Below are positions 53,636 through 62,501 of a stretch of 64,000 bases of DNA, one piece after another. Position 1 is the first letter of the stretch; every line of letters begins with the position of its first letter. The notes under the pieces were generated by a model. It had not been told where the DNA came from. It did no database searches and worked only from the letters and a program-made list of their open reading frames with translations. Origin of the DNA: Pilimelia columellifera (lineage in GTDB: Bacteria > Actinomycetota > Actinomycetes > Mycobacteriales > Micromonosporaceae); contig NZ_BAAARY010000001.1 of assembly GCF_039532605.1 (NCBI RefSeq), forward strand, positions 1 to 64,000. Direction: 5' to 3'. A program made the position numbers and the translations under genes.

Positions 53636-54997
53636 GTGACCAACCAGCTGACATCCCGTGCCACGACTGTCGGGCACGATGACTACTCACTCGTCCGGGT
53701 CCCGGAATCCGCGCGCCGTTCGTGGATCTCCGTAGCCGTCCAGCGTTTCGGCCAGGTGTCGTCCTTCCACCAGTTCATGGTGGGCGCGATTCTCGGGTAC
53801 GGCATGACGTTCTGGGACGCTGTCCTCGCCATCACCATCGGCTCCGTGCTGCTGGAGATCCTCACCATCCTGCTCGGCGTCGCCGGCGTCCGCGAGGGTC
53901 TCTCCACATCGGTTCTCGCCCGCTGGGCCGGGTTCGGACGACGCGGCTCAGCGCTCGTCGGAATGCTCGTCGCGATCAGCCTGGCAGGCTGGTTCGGCGT
54001 CCAGAACGGCGTGTTCGCGCAGGGCATGCACGACCTGACCGGCTGGTCGTCGGAGTGGCTCTGGGCGCTGCTCGGCGGCGCCGTGATCACCGCGATCACC
54101 ACCTACGGGTTCCGCACCATGGCCTGGGTCGGCTACCTGGCCGTCCCCGCCTTCCTCGCGCTCGCCCTGGTCTCGATCGTGGACGCGCTGCGCAGCCACT
54201 CGCTCGGCGACCTCATCGCCTCCGCGCCGCCCGGACCGCCGCTGTCGCTCGGCGCCGGCATCACGCTGGTCTCCGGCGCTTTCATCCTCGGCGCGATCAT
54301 GACGCCGGACATGACCCGGTTCAACCGGCGACCGTCCGATGTCGTCAAGCAGACGCTGATCTCGGTGACACTCGGCCAGTACCTGATCGGACTGATCGGA
54401 GTGCTCCTGGCCCACGCGGCCCGCACCGACGACGTGGTCGGCATCGTCGTCTCGTCGTCCGGGGTGCTCGGCACGCTGGTGCTGGTCACCGCGATCCTGA
54501 AGATCAACGACTGGAACCTCTACTCGTCCTCGCTCGGTCTGGTCAACTCGATCCACGTGCTCACCGGACGACGGGTCGGTCGTGTCCCGGTCACCGTCGC
54601 GCTCGGCGCGCTCGGCACGCTGCTGTCCGCGCTCGGCATCGTGCACGGCTTCGCAGGTTTCCTCACCGCGATCGGGATGCTCGCGCCGCCGGTCGCCGGA
54701 ATCATCATCGCCGAGTACTTCGTCGTGCGGACGTACCGGCCGGCGCTGGATGCCGCTCGCCTCGCCGGCACGCTGCCCTCGGATCCGCCGGACTGGGCGC
54801 CCCGCGCCCTCATCAGCTGGGCCGCAGGCAGCGCCGCCGCCGTCGCCGGCCTGGGCAGCGCCGCCATCACCTCGGTCGTGATCGCGTTCGCCGTGCACGC
54901 CATCCTCGGCCGGATGAGCGTGGCGCGCGGCCGGCGCGCCACCAAACCGGCGCCTCCAGTTCCCGCTACCCCCACCGCCAGTACGAAAGGACCCTGA
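53636..54997 (+). CDS. NCS1-family purine/cytosine permease-like transporter
   Basis: 453 residues, about 12 transmembrane helices. The N-terminal QRFGQVSSFHQFMVGAILGYGMTFWDAVLAITIGSVL and the mid-region NDWNLYSSSLGLVNS match the nucleobase:cation symporter-1 (CodB) family. The C-terminal tail is short and Pro-rich. GTG, 8 bp after the CDPS. It could import a nucleobase used in a hybrid product, or move the product itself; the choice is open. The next gene starts 1 bp after its stop. Confidence 0.9.
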   Translation: MTNQLTSRATTVGHDDYSLVRVPESARRSWISVAVQRFGQVSSFHQFMVGAILGYGMTFWDAVLAITIGSVLLEILTILLGVAGVREGLSTSVLARWAGFGRRGSALVGMLVAISLAGWFGVQNGVFAQGMHDLTGWSSEWLWALLGGAVITAITTYGFRTMAWVGYLAVPAFLALALVSIVDALRSHSLGDLIASAPPGPPLSLGAGITLVSGAFILGAIMTPDMTRFNRRPSDVVKQTLISVTLGQYLIGLIGVLLAHAARTDDVVGIVVSSSGVLGTLVLVTAILKINDWNLYSSSLGLVNSIHVLTGRRVGRVPVTVALGALGTLLSALGIVHGFAGFLTAIGMLAPPVAGIIIAEYFVVRTYRPALDAARLAGTLPSDPPDWAPRALISWAAGSAAAVAGLGSAAITSVVIAFAVHAILGRMSVARGRRATKPAPPVPATPTASTKGP

Positions 54998-54998
54998 C

Positions 54999-55391
54999 GT
55001 GCTCCCGCTCATCACCCGTGACCAACTCGCCGCCGAGATGGAGGCCGGCACGGTCGTCGTGGTCGACACGATGCCCGTCGCCTACTACGAGCAGGAACAT
55101 ATTCCTGGCGCCCGCAACATCCCCGGATTCCCCTACGAGCAGGCCGCCGAGTTCACCGACGCGTGCGCGCCCACCGTGCTCCCCGACAAGTCCGTGCCGG
55201 TTGTCGTGTACTGCGCGAACATCCCCTGCCGCAATAGCGGCCTGGTTGGCGAGCGGCTGCTCAAGCTCGGCTACCAGAACGTCCGCAAGTACCGCGAAGG
55301 CATCGAGGACTGGGCGGCTGCGGGCCTGCCCACCGAATCGTCCGCGGCCGCTCAGGCCCGGATGAACCCCACAAGGAAGGAAGTTTCATGA
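54999..55391 (+). CDS. Rhodanese-like domain protein
   Basis: 130 residues, single rhodanese domain. The active loop is VVYCANIPCRNSG, with Cys72 as persulfide cysteine and a second cysteine, Cys77, five residues on. It has no signal peptide, so it is cytosolic. It may carry sulfane sulfur or act as a phosphatase-like or redox partner. GTG, 1 bp after the permease stop; its end overlaps the thioredoxin start by 4 bp. Confidence 0.9.
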   Translation: MLPLITRDQLAAEMEAGTVVVVDTMPVAYYEQEHIPGARNIPGFPYEQAAEFTDACAPTVLPDKSVPVVVYCANIPCRNSGLVGERLLKLGYQNVRKYREGIEDWAAAGLPTESSAAAQARMNPTRKEVS

Positions 55392-55858
55392 TGAAGCGTA
55401 CGATCGCAATGCTCGCGGGGGCGCTGTCCCTCGCCGGCGCGCTCGCCGTGGCCGCTCCCGCCAACGCCGCCTTTGCTCCCAAGGCTGACGCGTCAGTGCC
55501 GTTCGCCGACCCGACCATCATCGATGTCACGGCGGCGAACTTCCCGCAGGTCCTGGAGATGTCCAACACGAAGCCCGTCGTGCTGGACTTCACCGCCACC
55601 TGGTGTCACTGGTGCCAGGTGCAGTACCCGCACCTGAAGAAGTTCAACGAGCAGGACAACGGCTCGTGGATCCTTGCCAAGGTCGATGTCGACCGGAACA
55701 AGGACATCATGCGCAAGTACAGCGTCCGCGGCATTCCCGCGCTGGTCAGCATCGGCAAGGAAAAGGAGTACGGCAGCCGCTCCGTGGGCTTCGACTCCGC
55801 CAATGCGCTGCGTGCCTGGCTGACCAACGTCGTCACGAAGTACCCCGCGTCGCGCTGA
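55388..55858 (+). CDS. Secreted thioredoxin-fold protein
   Basis: 156 residues with a Sec signal peptide (1-28, ending ANAA). The thioredoxin domain has WCHWC (Cys73, Cys76), an uncommon CxxC, and the cis-proline in RGIPALVS. It is expected to act on disulfides outside the cell. ATG overlaps the rhodanese stop, so it is coupled. The last gene of the operon, followed by a strong terminator. Confidence 0.9.
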   Translation: MMKRTIAMLAGALSLAGALAVAAPANAAFAPKADASVPFADPTIIDVTAANFPQVLEMSNTKPVVLDFTATWCHWCQVQYPHLKKFNEQDNGSWILAKVDVDRNKDIMRKYSVRGIPALVSIGKEKEYGSRSVGFDSANALRAWLTNVVTKYPASR

Positions 55859-55886
55859 TCAGCCACGTCACCCACGAGGACTGATC

Positions 55887-55925
55887 CGGGTCGCCCGGCG
55901 GGCCCCACCGACGCCGGGCGACCCG
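55887..55925 (+). terminator. Terminator of the CDPS operon
   Basis: A 14-bp perfect stem CGGGTCGCCCGGCG with its complement, 11-base loop, followed by TTTGT. It lies 28 bp after the thioredoxin stop. Confidence 0.9.
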
Positions 55926-55945
55926 TTTGTATGTCCCGTTAGACG

Positions 55946-55978
55946 TGTCAGGGCCCGCCTGGCGTGCGAGCCCTGACA
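55946..55978. promoter_or_regulatory. Inverted repeat in the subtilase leader
   Basis: TGTCAGGGC and GCCCTGACA form a perfect 9-bp inverted repeat 15 bases apart, 23 bp before the subtilase start. It may be an operator or a leader hairpin. Confidence 0.4.
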
Positions 55979-56001
55979 CTTCCCCGCTCCGGAAGGAAGT
56001 C

Positions 56002-57189
56002 ATGCACACCAAGCACTGGAGGACGGTCGCGCTCCTGGCCGTCTCGCTCGCACTCCCGCTCGCCCAGTCCGGTACGGCGGCCGCGGCGCCCGCCCAGCGC
56101 GCCGCCCAACAGGGCGACACCGCGGTCTACATCGTGGCGCTGCGCGACGTCCCGGCTGACCCGGCCAAGGTGACCGCGGTCGCCCAGGAGATGACCGGGA
56201 CGTACGGGGGGCAGCTGCGGCGCGTCTACCACTCGGCCATGCAGGGGTTCTCCGTTGACCTCACCATGGACCAGTACATTGAGTACCTGTCGGACGGCCG
56301 CATCGACTCCGTCACCTCAGACAAGACATTCCGCGTCGCCGGGGAGCAGAAGCGCCCGCCGTCGTGGGGCCTCGACCGCATCGACCAGCCCGAACTGCCG
56401 CTCAACCGCACATACAAGTACCCGAACGACGCCGCCAACGTACGTGTGTACGTGCTGGACACCGGCGTCAGGACGAGCCACTTCGAGTTCGGCGGTCGGG
56501 CACGCGGAGCGTTCGACGCGCTCAACCCGTCCGGTTCGGCCGGTCGCAGCGGCCAGGACTGCAACGGCCACGGCACCCAGGTCGCCGCGACGATCGGCGG
56601 TCGCTTCACCGGCGTCGCCAAGGGTGTCCGTATCGAGTCGGTAAGGACTTTCGGCTGCGACGGCACCGGGACCGGCGAGCAGATCCTGACCGCCATCGAC
56701 TGGGTGGACGCGCACGCCCAACGTCCCGCCCTGCTCAACCTCAGTTTCTCCGGGCCGGCCCAGTCGGTGATCGACCTCGCCCTGTACGCGATGACCGAGA
56801 AGGGCCTCGCGTACACGGCCGCGTCGGGAAATGACAATGTAGACGGCTGCTACACCACACCCGGACGGCAGACCACCGCGATCACCGTGGCCGCGACCGA
56901 CCGGTCAGACCGCCGGCTCAGCACCGCCAACTTCGGCACCTGCGTCCACCTGTTCGCCCCCGGCGAGGACATTGTGACGGCCAACGCTGCCAACAACCTG
57001 TCCTACACCAAGGCGAGCGGCACGTCGATGGCTGCCGCGCACGCCGCGGGGGTGGCCGCGATGTACCTCGCCAAGCACCCAGAGATGACCCCTGTGGACC
57101 TGGACAAGGCACTGAAGAACGCGGCCGCGAAGGACAAGGTGCAGGACCCGGGCGAGGACAGCCCCAACTTCCTGCTGCAAACGGGCTGA
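56002..57189 (+). CDS. Secreted S8 subtilisin-like serine protease
   Basis: 395-residue pre-pro-enzyme. Signal peptide 1-29, I9-type prodomain about 40-112, then the catalytic domain with Asp153 (VLDTG), His190 (NGHGT) and Ser342 (SGTSMAAAHAAG), closest in style to proteinase K-like subtilases. No C-terminal extension. GGAAGGAAG precedes the ATG. It lies between the CDPS operon and two LysR genes; whether it belongs to the pathway is unclear. Confidence 0.93.
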   Translation: MHTKHWRTVALLAVSLALPLAQSGTAAAAPAQRAAQQGDTAVYIVALRDVPADPAKVTAVAQEMTGTYGGQLRRVYHSAMQGFSVDLTMDQYIEYLSDGRIDSVTSDKTFRVAGEQKRPPSWGLDRIDQPELPLNRTYKYPNDAANVRVYVLDTGVRTSHFEFGGRARGAFDALNPSGSAGRSGQDCNGHGTQVAATIGGRFTGVAKGVRIESVRTFGCDGTGTGEQILTAIDWVDAHAQRPALLNLSFSGPAQSVIDLALYAMTEKGLAYTAASGNDNVDGCYTTPGRQTTAITVAATDRSDRRLSTANFGTCVHLFAPGEDIVTANAANNLSYTKASGTSMAAAHAAGVAAMYLAKHPEMTPVDLDKALKNAAAKDKVQDPGEDSPNFLLQTG

Positions 57190-57215
57190 CGGACATCCAG
57201 CCCGTCGTCACAGCT

Positions 57216-57231
57216 GTTACCGAACGGTAAC
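57216..57231. promoter_or_regulatory. Perfect palindrome before the first lysR gene
   Basis: GTTACCG-AA-CGGTAAC is a perfect 7-bp inverted repeat 27 bp past the subtilase stop and 128 bp upstream of the lysR start. It has the T-N-A form used by LysR regulators, so autoregulation is likely. Confidence 0.5.
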
Positions 57232-57359
57232 CTGTGACACAATGTTCGCGATCGAGCGGCCGCCCAGGGCCGGAACCGCAGCGTTTCGGGCGCGAGGCGA
57301 TTCCACAACACACCGCCTCGCGCTCCCCTGGGCCCGTCTCGACCCCGTTGGGAGGGGAT

Positions 57360-58274
57360 ATGCAGCTGGAATTGCATCACCTCAGAAACCTTCGAGCCGT
57401 GGCCACGGCCGGCAGCCTCAACCGGGCCGCCGAACAGCTCAAGCTGCCCCAGCCCGCGTTGAGCCGACAGCTACGTCGGCTTGAGGACCTGTTCGGCGGC
57501 CCACTGTTCGACCGTCACCACTGCGGCGTCCGGCCGACTGCGCTCGGCCGCGTCGTCCTGCACCACGCCGCCGAGATCCTGGACGACTGCGCCGCCATCC
57601 ACGACGATATCGCCCGGCACCGCGACCGGCAGGCCGGCACGATCCGGCTCGGGTGGACGGCAAGCTCCGTTGCGGACCTGCTGCTGGACGAATTGCGTCG
57701 CCGCTTCCCCGGCACCGCCATCGAGGTGACCGTCGCCGAGTCGACCAGGCAGGTGACGAACCAGGTGCTCACCGGCGAGATCGACGTGGCGCTGGTCCAC
57801 GAGCTCACCGGGATGTCGTGCCCCCGGCCAGCCGAGCTCGGCGTCCAGCACATCATCGACGAGCGTCCACACATCATGATCAGCTCCAGCCATCCGCTGG
57901 CGCAGCGGCCCGCCATCACCGTGCCAGAGCTGCGCGATGAACGGTGGATCGCGGTCTCCGGATCGGACAACTGCATCGCGTTCCTGCACCGGGTGTGCCG
58001 CCCGTTCGGGTTCACCCCCGAGATCGTCCACCACCTGCCGCCGTACGGGCCGCACGAGGACGTCGTCCGGCACGACGGCAGCGTGGCGATGACTCAGGGG
58101 TGGGGGCCGTCCGCGGAGGGAACCACCCGCCGTCCGCTCGCCGGGCTGCCCTGGGTGTCCCGGCACCTCCTCATGTACCGACCGGACGGCTTCTGGGCGC
58201 AACAGGTCCCGCACTTCGCACGCGCGGTCGCAGAGGCCCACCAGGCGAGGATCGACGCGGGCGTGCAGCATTAG
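57360..58274 (+). CDS. LysR family transcriptional regulator 1
   Basis: 304 residues. The N-terminal helix-turn-helix is LHHLRNLRAVATAGSLNRAAEQLKLPQPALSRQLRRLE; the effector-binding domain runs from about 92 to the C-terminus. GGGAGGGG precedes the ATG at 57360. Its stop touches the ATG of the second regulator, so the two are translated together. A palindrome lies upstream. It probably controls the neighbouring operon. Confidence 0.92.
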   Translation: MQLELHHLRNLRAVATAGSLNRAAEQLKLPQPALSRQLRRLEDLFGGPLFDRHHCGVRPTALGRVVLHHAAEILDDCAAIHDDIARHRDRQAGTIRLGWTASSVADLLLDELRRRFPGTAIEVTVAESTRQVTNQVLTGEIDVALVHELTGMSCPRPAELGVQHIIDERPHIMISSSHPLAQRPAITVPELRDERWIAVSGSDNCIAFLHRVCRPFGFTPEIVHHLPPYGPHEDVVRHDGSVAMTQGWGPSAEGTTRRPLAGLPWVSRHLLMYRPDGFWAQQVPHFARAVAEAHQARIDAGVQH

Positions 58275-59213
58275 ATGGACATCGAACCCGAGCAACTGCG
58301 CATCCTGCACACCGTCGCCGAGATGGGCAGCATCAACAGCGCTGCCGAAAAGCTGGGCATGAGCCAGAGCGGCGTCAGTCGCGCCGTGCAACGCCTAGAG
58401 CGAGCAGTCGGGCTGCCAGTGCTGCACCGCCAACCGTCCGGCATCACGCTGACCACCGCGGGCGCGATCCTGTTCGAACACGCCGGCAAGGTGCTCCCCG
58501 CGGTGAACCGCATGTTCGCCGACGTCCGTCGCTGCCTGGCCACCGACAACGGGAAGCTGTCGGTCCGCCTGGGCGCCGCGCCCACGCCGACACTGACTCC
58601 GTTCGTGCGCTGCGCGGAGAATCTCGGCATCGCGCCCATGTCGCTGCTGGTGGACGAGTTCGGCCAGCGACTCATCCAACTCCTCGGCAACGGCGAGATA
58701 GACGTCGCCATGTTCCGCCACTACCCGGGCCTGGACCCGGATCCGCCGGAACACGTTCGACACGAGCAGATCGCCGCCCAGGACCCGTACCTGTGCCTGC
58801 CGGACAGCAACCCGTTCGCCGACCGCCCCACCATCGGGCTCACCGACCTCGGGGACGAGCACATCGTCCTCGCGTATCCGGAGTGCCAGCCGCTGACCGC
58901 CCACTTCCAGACGGCGTGCACGGCAGCGGGCATCCGGCCACGCGTCAGTTTCGCGAACAGCGCGTCCGCGGCGGTCGCGCTCGGCCACGCGCTCGGCGCG
59001 ATCACGTTCACCTACTGGCCGAACATCAACAAGGAGGCCCGGATGGCGCACGTCGCGCTCGAAGACACGCCGCTGAGGGCCGCCCTGGTGCTGGCCTGGC
59101 GCCCGGACGGACCGCTAGGCGACGAGCTGGGCGAACAACTGCTGGCGTCCGTCCGGACCATGCACACCGAGTTCATCAGCGCTGGAAGCGGCGTGCGGCG
59201 GACCGGGGCCTAG
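58275..59213 (+). CDS. LysR family transcriptional regulator 2
   Basis: 312 residues with LRILHTVAEMGSINSAAEKLGMSQSGVSRAVQRLE at the N-terminus and an effector-binding domain of the usual size. It follows the first regulator with no gap (TAG ATG). The two share little beyond the family core, so they answer different ligands or act as a pair. Confidence 0.92.
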   Translation: MDIEPEQLRILHTVAEMGSINSAAEKLGMSQSGVSRAVQRLERAVGLPVLHRQPSGITLTTAGAILFEHAGKVLPAVNRMFADVRRCLATDNGKLSVRLGAAPTPTLTPFVRCAENLGIAPMSLLVDEFGQRLIQLLGNGEIDVAMFRHYPGLDPDPPEHVRHEQIAAQDPYLCLPDSNPFADRPTIGLTDLGDEHIVLAYPECQPLTAHFQTACTAAGIRPRVSFANSASAAVALGHALGAITFTYWPNINKEARMAHVALEDTPLRAALVLAWRPDGPLGDELGEQLLASVRTMHTEFISAGSGVRRTGA

Positions 59214-59229
59214 CGTTCGTCCCTCATGG

Positions 59230-59247
59230 CTCCGTTGTAGAACGGAG
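59230..59247. terminator. Short hairpin after the LysR pair
   Basis: CTCCGTT-GTAG-AACGGAG is a perfect 7-bp stem with a 4-base loop, 16 bp after the second lysR stop. It is weakly terminator-like. Confidence 0.45.
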
Positions 59248-59347
59248 ATCCAGGCAGATTCGGGCGCGCCACCGCGATCGCCTACCCCACATGAGGAGGG
59301 GGAAGTTCGTGGCGACGATCCACCGACTGGTGTGAGACCATCGCGCG

Positions 59348-59827
59348 ATGCCTGAGGTGACCGTACGCGAGATGACCAGCGACGAGTTCGAGCAGTGGCG
59401 CGGCCGGGCCGTCCGGTTGTTCGCCGATTCACAGGTAGTAGCCGGTAGTTGGCCAGCGGACGAGGCCCTCGAAATTGCTGTCAAGGCGAATGAAGCGCTG
59501 TTACCGGACGGCTTTGCAACCACCGGAATGCTGTTCTTCCGGGCGGTGCTCCCGGACGGCGCCTGTGTTGGTGCGTCGTGGCTGAGCTTGACGCATCCGC
59601 GCGGGGTGCCGGACTGCGCCTTCATCTACAACATCGAGATCGACGAGCCGTACCGCGGAGCCGGATTCGGTCGCGCGCTCCTGGCCGCCGTCGAGGACGC
59701 TGCCCGCTCCCATGGGGTGGGCCGCGTGGAGCTCAACGTCTTCGGCACGAACAGCCGGGCGATCCAACTGTACGAGACGTCCGGCTACCGCGTGGTGGCC
59801 CAACAGATGCGAAGGTCACTCAGCTGA
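59348..59827 (+). CDS. GNAT family N-acetyltransferase
   Basis: 159 residues. Acetyl-CoA is bound by the YRGAGFGRALL loop (RxxGxG/A), and the C-terminal region has VELNVFGTNSRAIQLYETSGYRVV, the normal GNAT ending. The substrate is unknown. It is monocistronic; no strong ribosome site is seen. It may belong to the right-hand end of the CDPS region or be independent. Confidence 0.85.
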   Translation: MPEVTVREMTSDEFEQWRGRAVRLFADSQVVAGSWPADEALEIAVKANEALLPDGFATTGMLFFRAVLPDGACVGASWLSLTHPRGVPDCAFIYNIEIDEPYRGAGFGRALLAAVEDAARSHGVGRVELNVFGTNSRAIQLYETSGYRVVAQQMRRSLS

Positions 59828-59911
59828 CCGATCGGTCCGTGCCAAGGTGGGCGACGCCACCCGCGGCCTGATCCACAGAACCGGCGCTCGGGCGAGAGTA
59901 ATCAAGATCCT

Positions 59912-59932
59912 GACGATCGACTTACGATCGTC
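59912..59932. promoter_or_regulatory. Palindrome in the histidine kinase promoter region
   Basis: GACGATCG-ACTTA-CGATCGTC is a perfect 8-bp inverted repeat. TATATT at 59943-59948 could be the -10 box, which would place the palindrome over the -35 region. Confidence 0.4.
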
Positions 59933-60002
59933 GGACTTTAGATATATTGGCTTGTTTGCCCGTTTTCCGGCGGCTTCTTGTTGAGGTGTTTACGGTGGAG
60001 GG

Positions 60003-62123
60003 ATGAGCGGCGTCAGCGGGCAACCGCCAGCCGATCCTGAAGTTGGGCCGGTCGTAGGTGACAGCCAGGTCCGCCAGGTCGAACTGACGGCTGCCGGCAT
60101 CTCAGCCGAGGCCGCGGACGCGCTCGCTGAGCTGACGGCCAGCAGCGTCGGCGCGCCCACGGTGATGATCCACGTGTTCCAGGATGAGAGGCTGCGGCTG
60201 GTTGGCGGCTGCGGCCTCCCGCCGCAGTGGGAGCAGCTACGGGGGGCGCCAATGGCGTCAACGCTGGCGGGGATCGTGGTGGACAGCAACCTGCCGCTGA
60301 TCGTGACCGATGTCGACGCAGACGCTCGGGTGCCGGCCGAGGCACCGCTGCGGCTGATTGGGGGCGCAGCGTATGCAGGATTCCCGATTCGTGATCCCCG
60401 GGGTGAGGTCACTGGGGTCGTCTGCGCGGTGGACTACCGACCCCGGGAGTGGTCGGCCGCGCAGCTGGCTGCCGTGGACCAGGCCGCACAGGCGGCCACC
60501 GCGTTCGTGGCCGAACGCCACGCCGCGGCTGAGGCCGCCCGATGGAGCCGGTTCCTCGACTTGCTGCTGGCCAACCTGCATGTAGCCGTCGGAGCCTGTG
60601 ACGCCGCCGGCAAGGTGGTGTTCGCCAACGAGGCTATGCGCCAAGCCTTTCCCGCCCACACCGACACTGCGATGCGCGACGTGCGCGAGTGGGGCGCGGA
60701 CCTGATGTTGTGCGATGCCACCGGGCGGCCGTTAACGCCGGAGCAGATGCCCCTGCTGCGGGCGCTGCGCGGAGAGACCTTGCGCGACTTCTTGATGACC
60801 GCGTACCAGCGGGGAGCTGCCCCGCGGGAGTTCTCGGCCAGCGCCCAGCCGATCCCGGCCGGCGAAGACGCCATTCAGGGCGCGGTGATCTGCGCCCAGG
60901 ACGTGACCGCGCAGCGTCGCGCGCACCGGCTGCACCACTGTGAGCTGCGCCTGGCCACGATCCTGGCCCGCAACGACGTCACCGTGGAACACGCCGGCGG
61001 CGAAATGCTGCGGGAGCTGGCCGACACGCTGGGGTGGCCGCACGCCGAGCTGTGGCTCGTGGACGAGGACGCCGGCCTGCTGCGCCCGGCAGCTCGCTAC
61101 GACGCGCCCGGCAACGCGGGGGACATCGACATGCCGCAGCAGTTGCGCTGCGGGCAGGGCCTGGCCGGGGCAGCGTGGGAGAACCAGGACCACATCTGGG
61201 TCCACGATGCCACCATCGACGCCCGCATCTGCGGCTCTGCGGCCGGGTCCGGTCTCCGTTCGGCGTTGGCGGTGCCTGTGCCGGCCAGCCAAACGCACAT
61301 CCTGGCGGTGCTTGTCCTGTTCGCTGACGTGGTCGAGGAGCCCGAGGAAATCCTCATCATGCTGGTCAACGGGCTGGCCGGACACCTGGGGCAGTTCCTC
61401 GAACGCCGCAGATCGATGGAACTACAGCTGACCCTGCTGCGCACCAAGGACGAATACGTCGCCTTGATCGGCCACGAGATGCGTACCCCGCTGACCTCCA
61501 TCGGCGCCTACGCCGACCTGCTCGGCGGACTGGATGCCGGCGACTTCGACACCGAGGGCCGGCAACTGGCCGAGGTCATCGGGCGCAACACCGCCGAACT
61601 GCGGCAGATCATCGACGAACTGCTCGACCTGGCCGCTATCGACACCGGCCACGCCACCTTCACCTGCCAACAGTTCGACCTCGCCGAACAGGTACGCCAA
61701 GCCGTCGCCACCATCGACCTACCCCCGGACGGGCCGCGCCCGTCCATCCACGCCGACCTGCCTGACCAATGCCTGCTCAGCGCCGATCCAGTCCGCATCC
61801 GACAAGTGGTCGATGCCCTACTCAACAACGCCGTCACCTACAGCCCCGACGGCGGCCAGATCACCGTTGCCCTACGTGCCATCGCCGGCGCGGTCGCGGA
61901 ACTCACCGTCACCGACGAAGGCATCGGCGTCCCCGACGACGAACGCGAACGGCTCTTCTCCCGCTTCTACCGCAGCAGCCGCACCCGTGACCGCCGTATC
62001 CCCGGCGCCGGCCTGGCCCTGGCCATCAGCCGCGCGATCCTGGACCGACACCGCGGAAGCATCGCCCTGTTACCCAGCGACAAAGGCACCCGCATCCAAG
62101 CCCGCATCCCCAGCGACTGCTAG
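60003..62123 (+). CDS. Soluble sensor histidine kinase, GAF-PAS-GAF-HisKA-HATPase
   Basis: 706 residues with no transmembrane helix. GAF about 25-170, PAS about 180-305, second GAF about 315-465, HisKA with phosphorylated His491 in IGHEMRTPL, N box in LLNNAVTYSPDGG, G1 in VTDEGIGVPDDE and G2 in IPGAGLALAIS. It should sense a cytosolic ligand or redox state. No response regulator is adjacent, so it is an orphan. A G-rich site is tight to the ATG. Confidence 0.92.
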   Translation: MSGVSGQPPADPEVGPVVGDSQVRQVELTAAGISAEAADALAELTASSVGAPTVMIHVFQDERLRLVGGCGLPPQWEQLRGAPMASTLAGIVVDSNLPLIVTDVDADARVPAEAPLRLIGGAAYAGFPIRDPRGEVTGVVCAVDYRPREWSAAQLAAVDQAAQAATAFVAERHAAAEAARWSRFLDLLLANLHVAVGACDAAGKVVFANEAMRQAFPAHTDTAMRDVREWGADLMLCDATGRPLTPEQMPLLRALRGETLRDFLMTAYQRGAAPREFSASAQPIPAGEDAIQGAVICAQDVTAQRRAHRLHHCELRLATILARNDVTVEHAGGEMLRELADTLGWPHAELWLVDEDAGLLRPAARYDAPGNAGDIDMPQQLRCGQGLAGAAWENQDHIWVHDATIDARICGSAAGSGLRSALAVPVPASQTHILAVLVLFADVVEEPEEILIMLVNGLAGHLGQFLERRRSMELQLTLLRTKDEYVALIGHEMRTPLTSIGAYADLLGGLDAGDFDTEGRQLAEVIGRNTAELRQIIDELLDLAAIDTGHATFTCQQFDLAEQVRQAVATIDLPPDGPRPSIHADLPDQCLLSADPVRIRQVVDALLNNAVTYSPDGGQITVALRAIAGAVAELTVTDEGIGVPDDERERLFSRFYRSSRTRDRRIPGAGLALAISRAILDRHRGSIALLPSDKGTRIQARIPSDC

Positions 62124-62459
62124 CAGCACCGGCCCCGCACCGGCCCCAGCGATGAAGCCTCGGCACGGGCCGTCCAACGCCGACTACCTGATCAAGCAAC
62201 TCCGGCTGCGGACGTTGACTGCGCGGATCAGCCGAAGACCCAAGAACCGCGCCCCGACACTGTTCGTGGCCTCCCGTCCCACCGTCCGCGACGGCGTGAC
62301 CACCACTACGGCCGTCAGCACCGCTGATCGACGGCGCCGCATACCGTGGTGGGCGCCCAATTGACGGGCCAGCACCTACGGCAGCCAGCACCTGACTCGC
62401 TGAACCCGATCTTCCGCGCGGATTTGTCGAGGGCGATTCAAATCCGCATCGACAAGTCG
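62124..62459. other. Intergenic stretch after the histidine kinase
   Basis: No gene is convincing. A GCACCGGCCCC unit occurs twice in tandem at its start, and a hairpin GCGGATTT (62418-62425) / AAATCCGC (62440-62447) lies near the right end. Confidence 0.5.
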
Positions 62460-62493
62460 AGGCCCTGACCGGCGTTTCAGCTGGTCAGGGCCT
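62460..62493 (-). terminator. Hairpin terminator of the displaced tRNA-Thr end
   Basis: AGGCCCTGACC and GGTCAGGGCCT form a perfect 11-bp stem with a 12-base loop. It begins 8 bp beyond the tRNA 3' end on the minus strand, where a tRNA terminator is expected. Confidence 0.75.
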
Positions 62494-62501
62494 CTGGCCT
62501 G

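Noticed and set aside
53636..55858. Biosynthetic oxidase or tailoring enzyme hidden in the CDPS operon
   Set aside because: Every frame was explained by permease, rhodanese or thioredoxin; no cyclodipeptide oxidase, P450 or methyltransferase motif was present.
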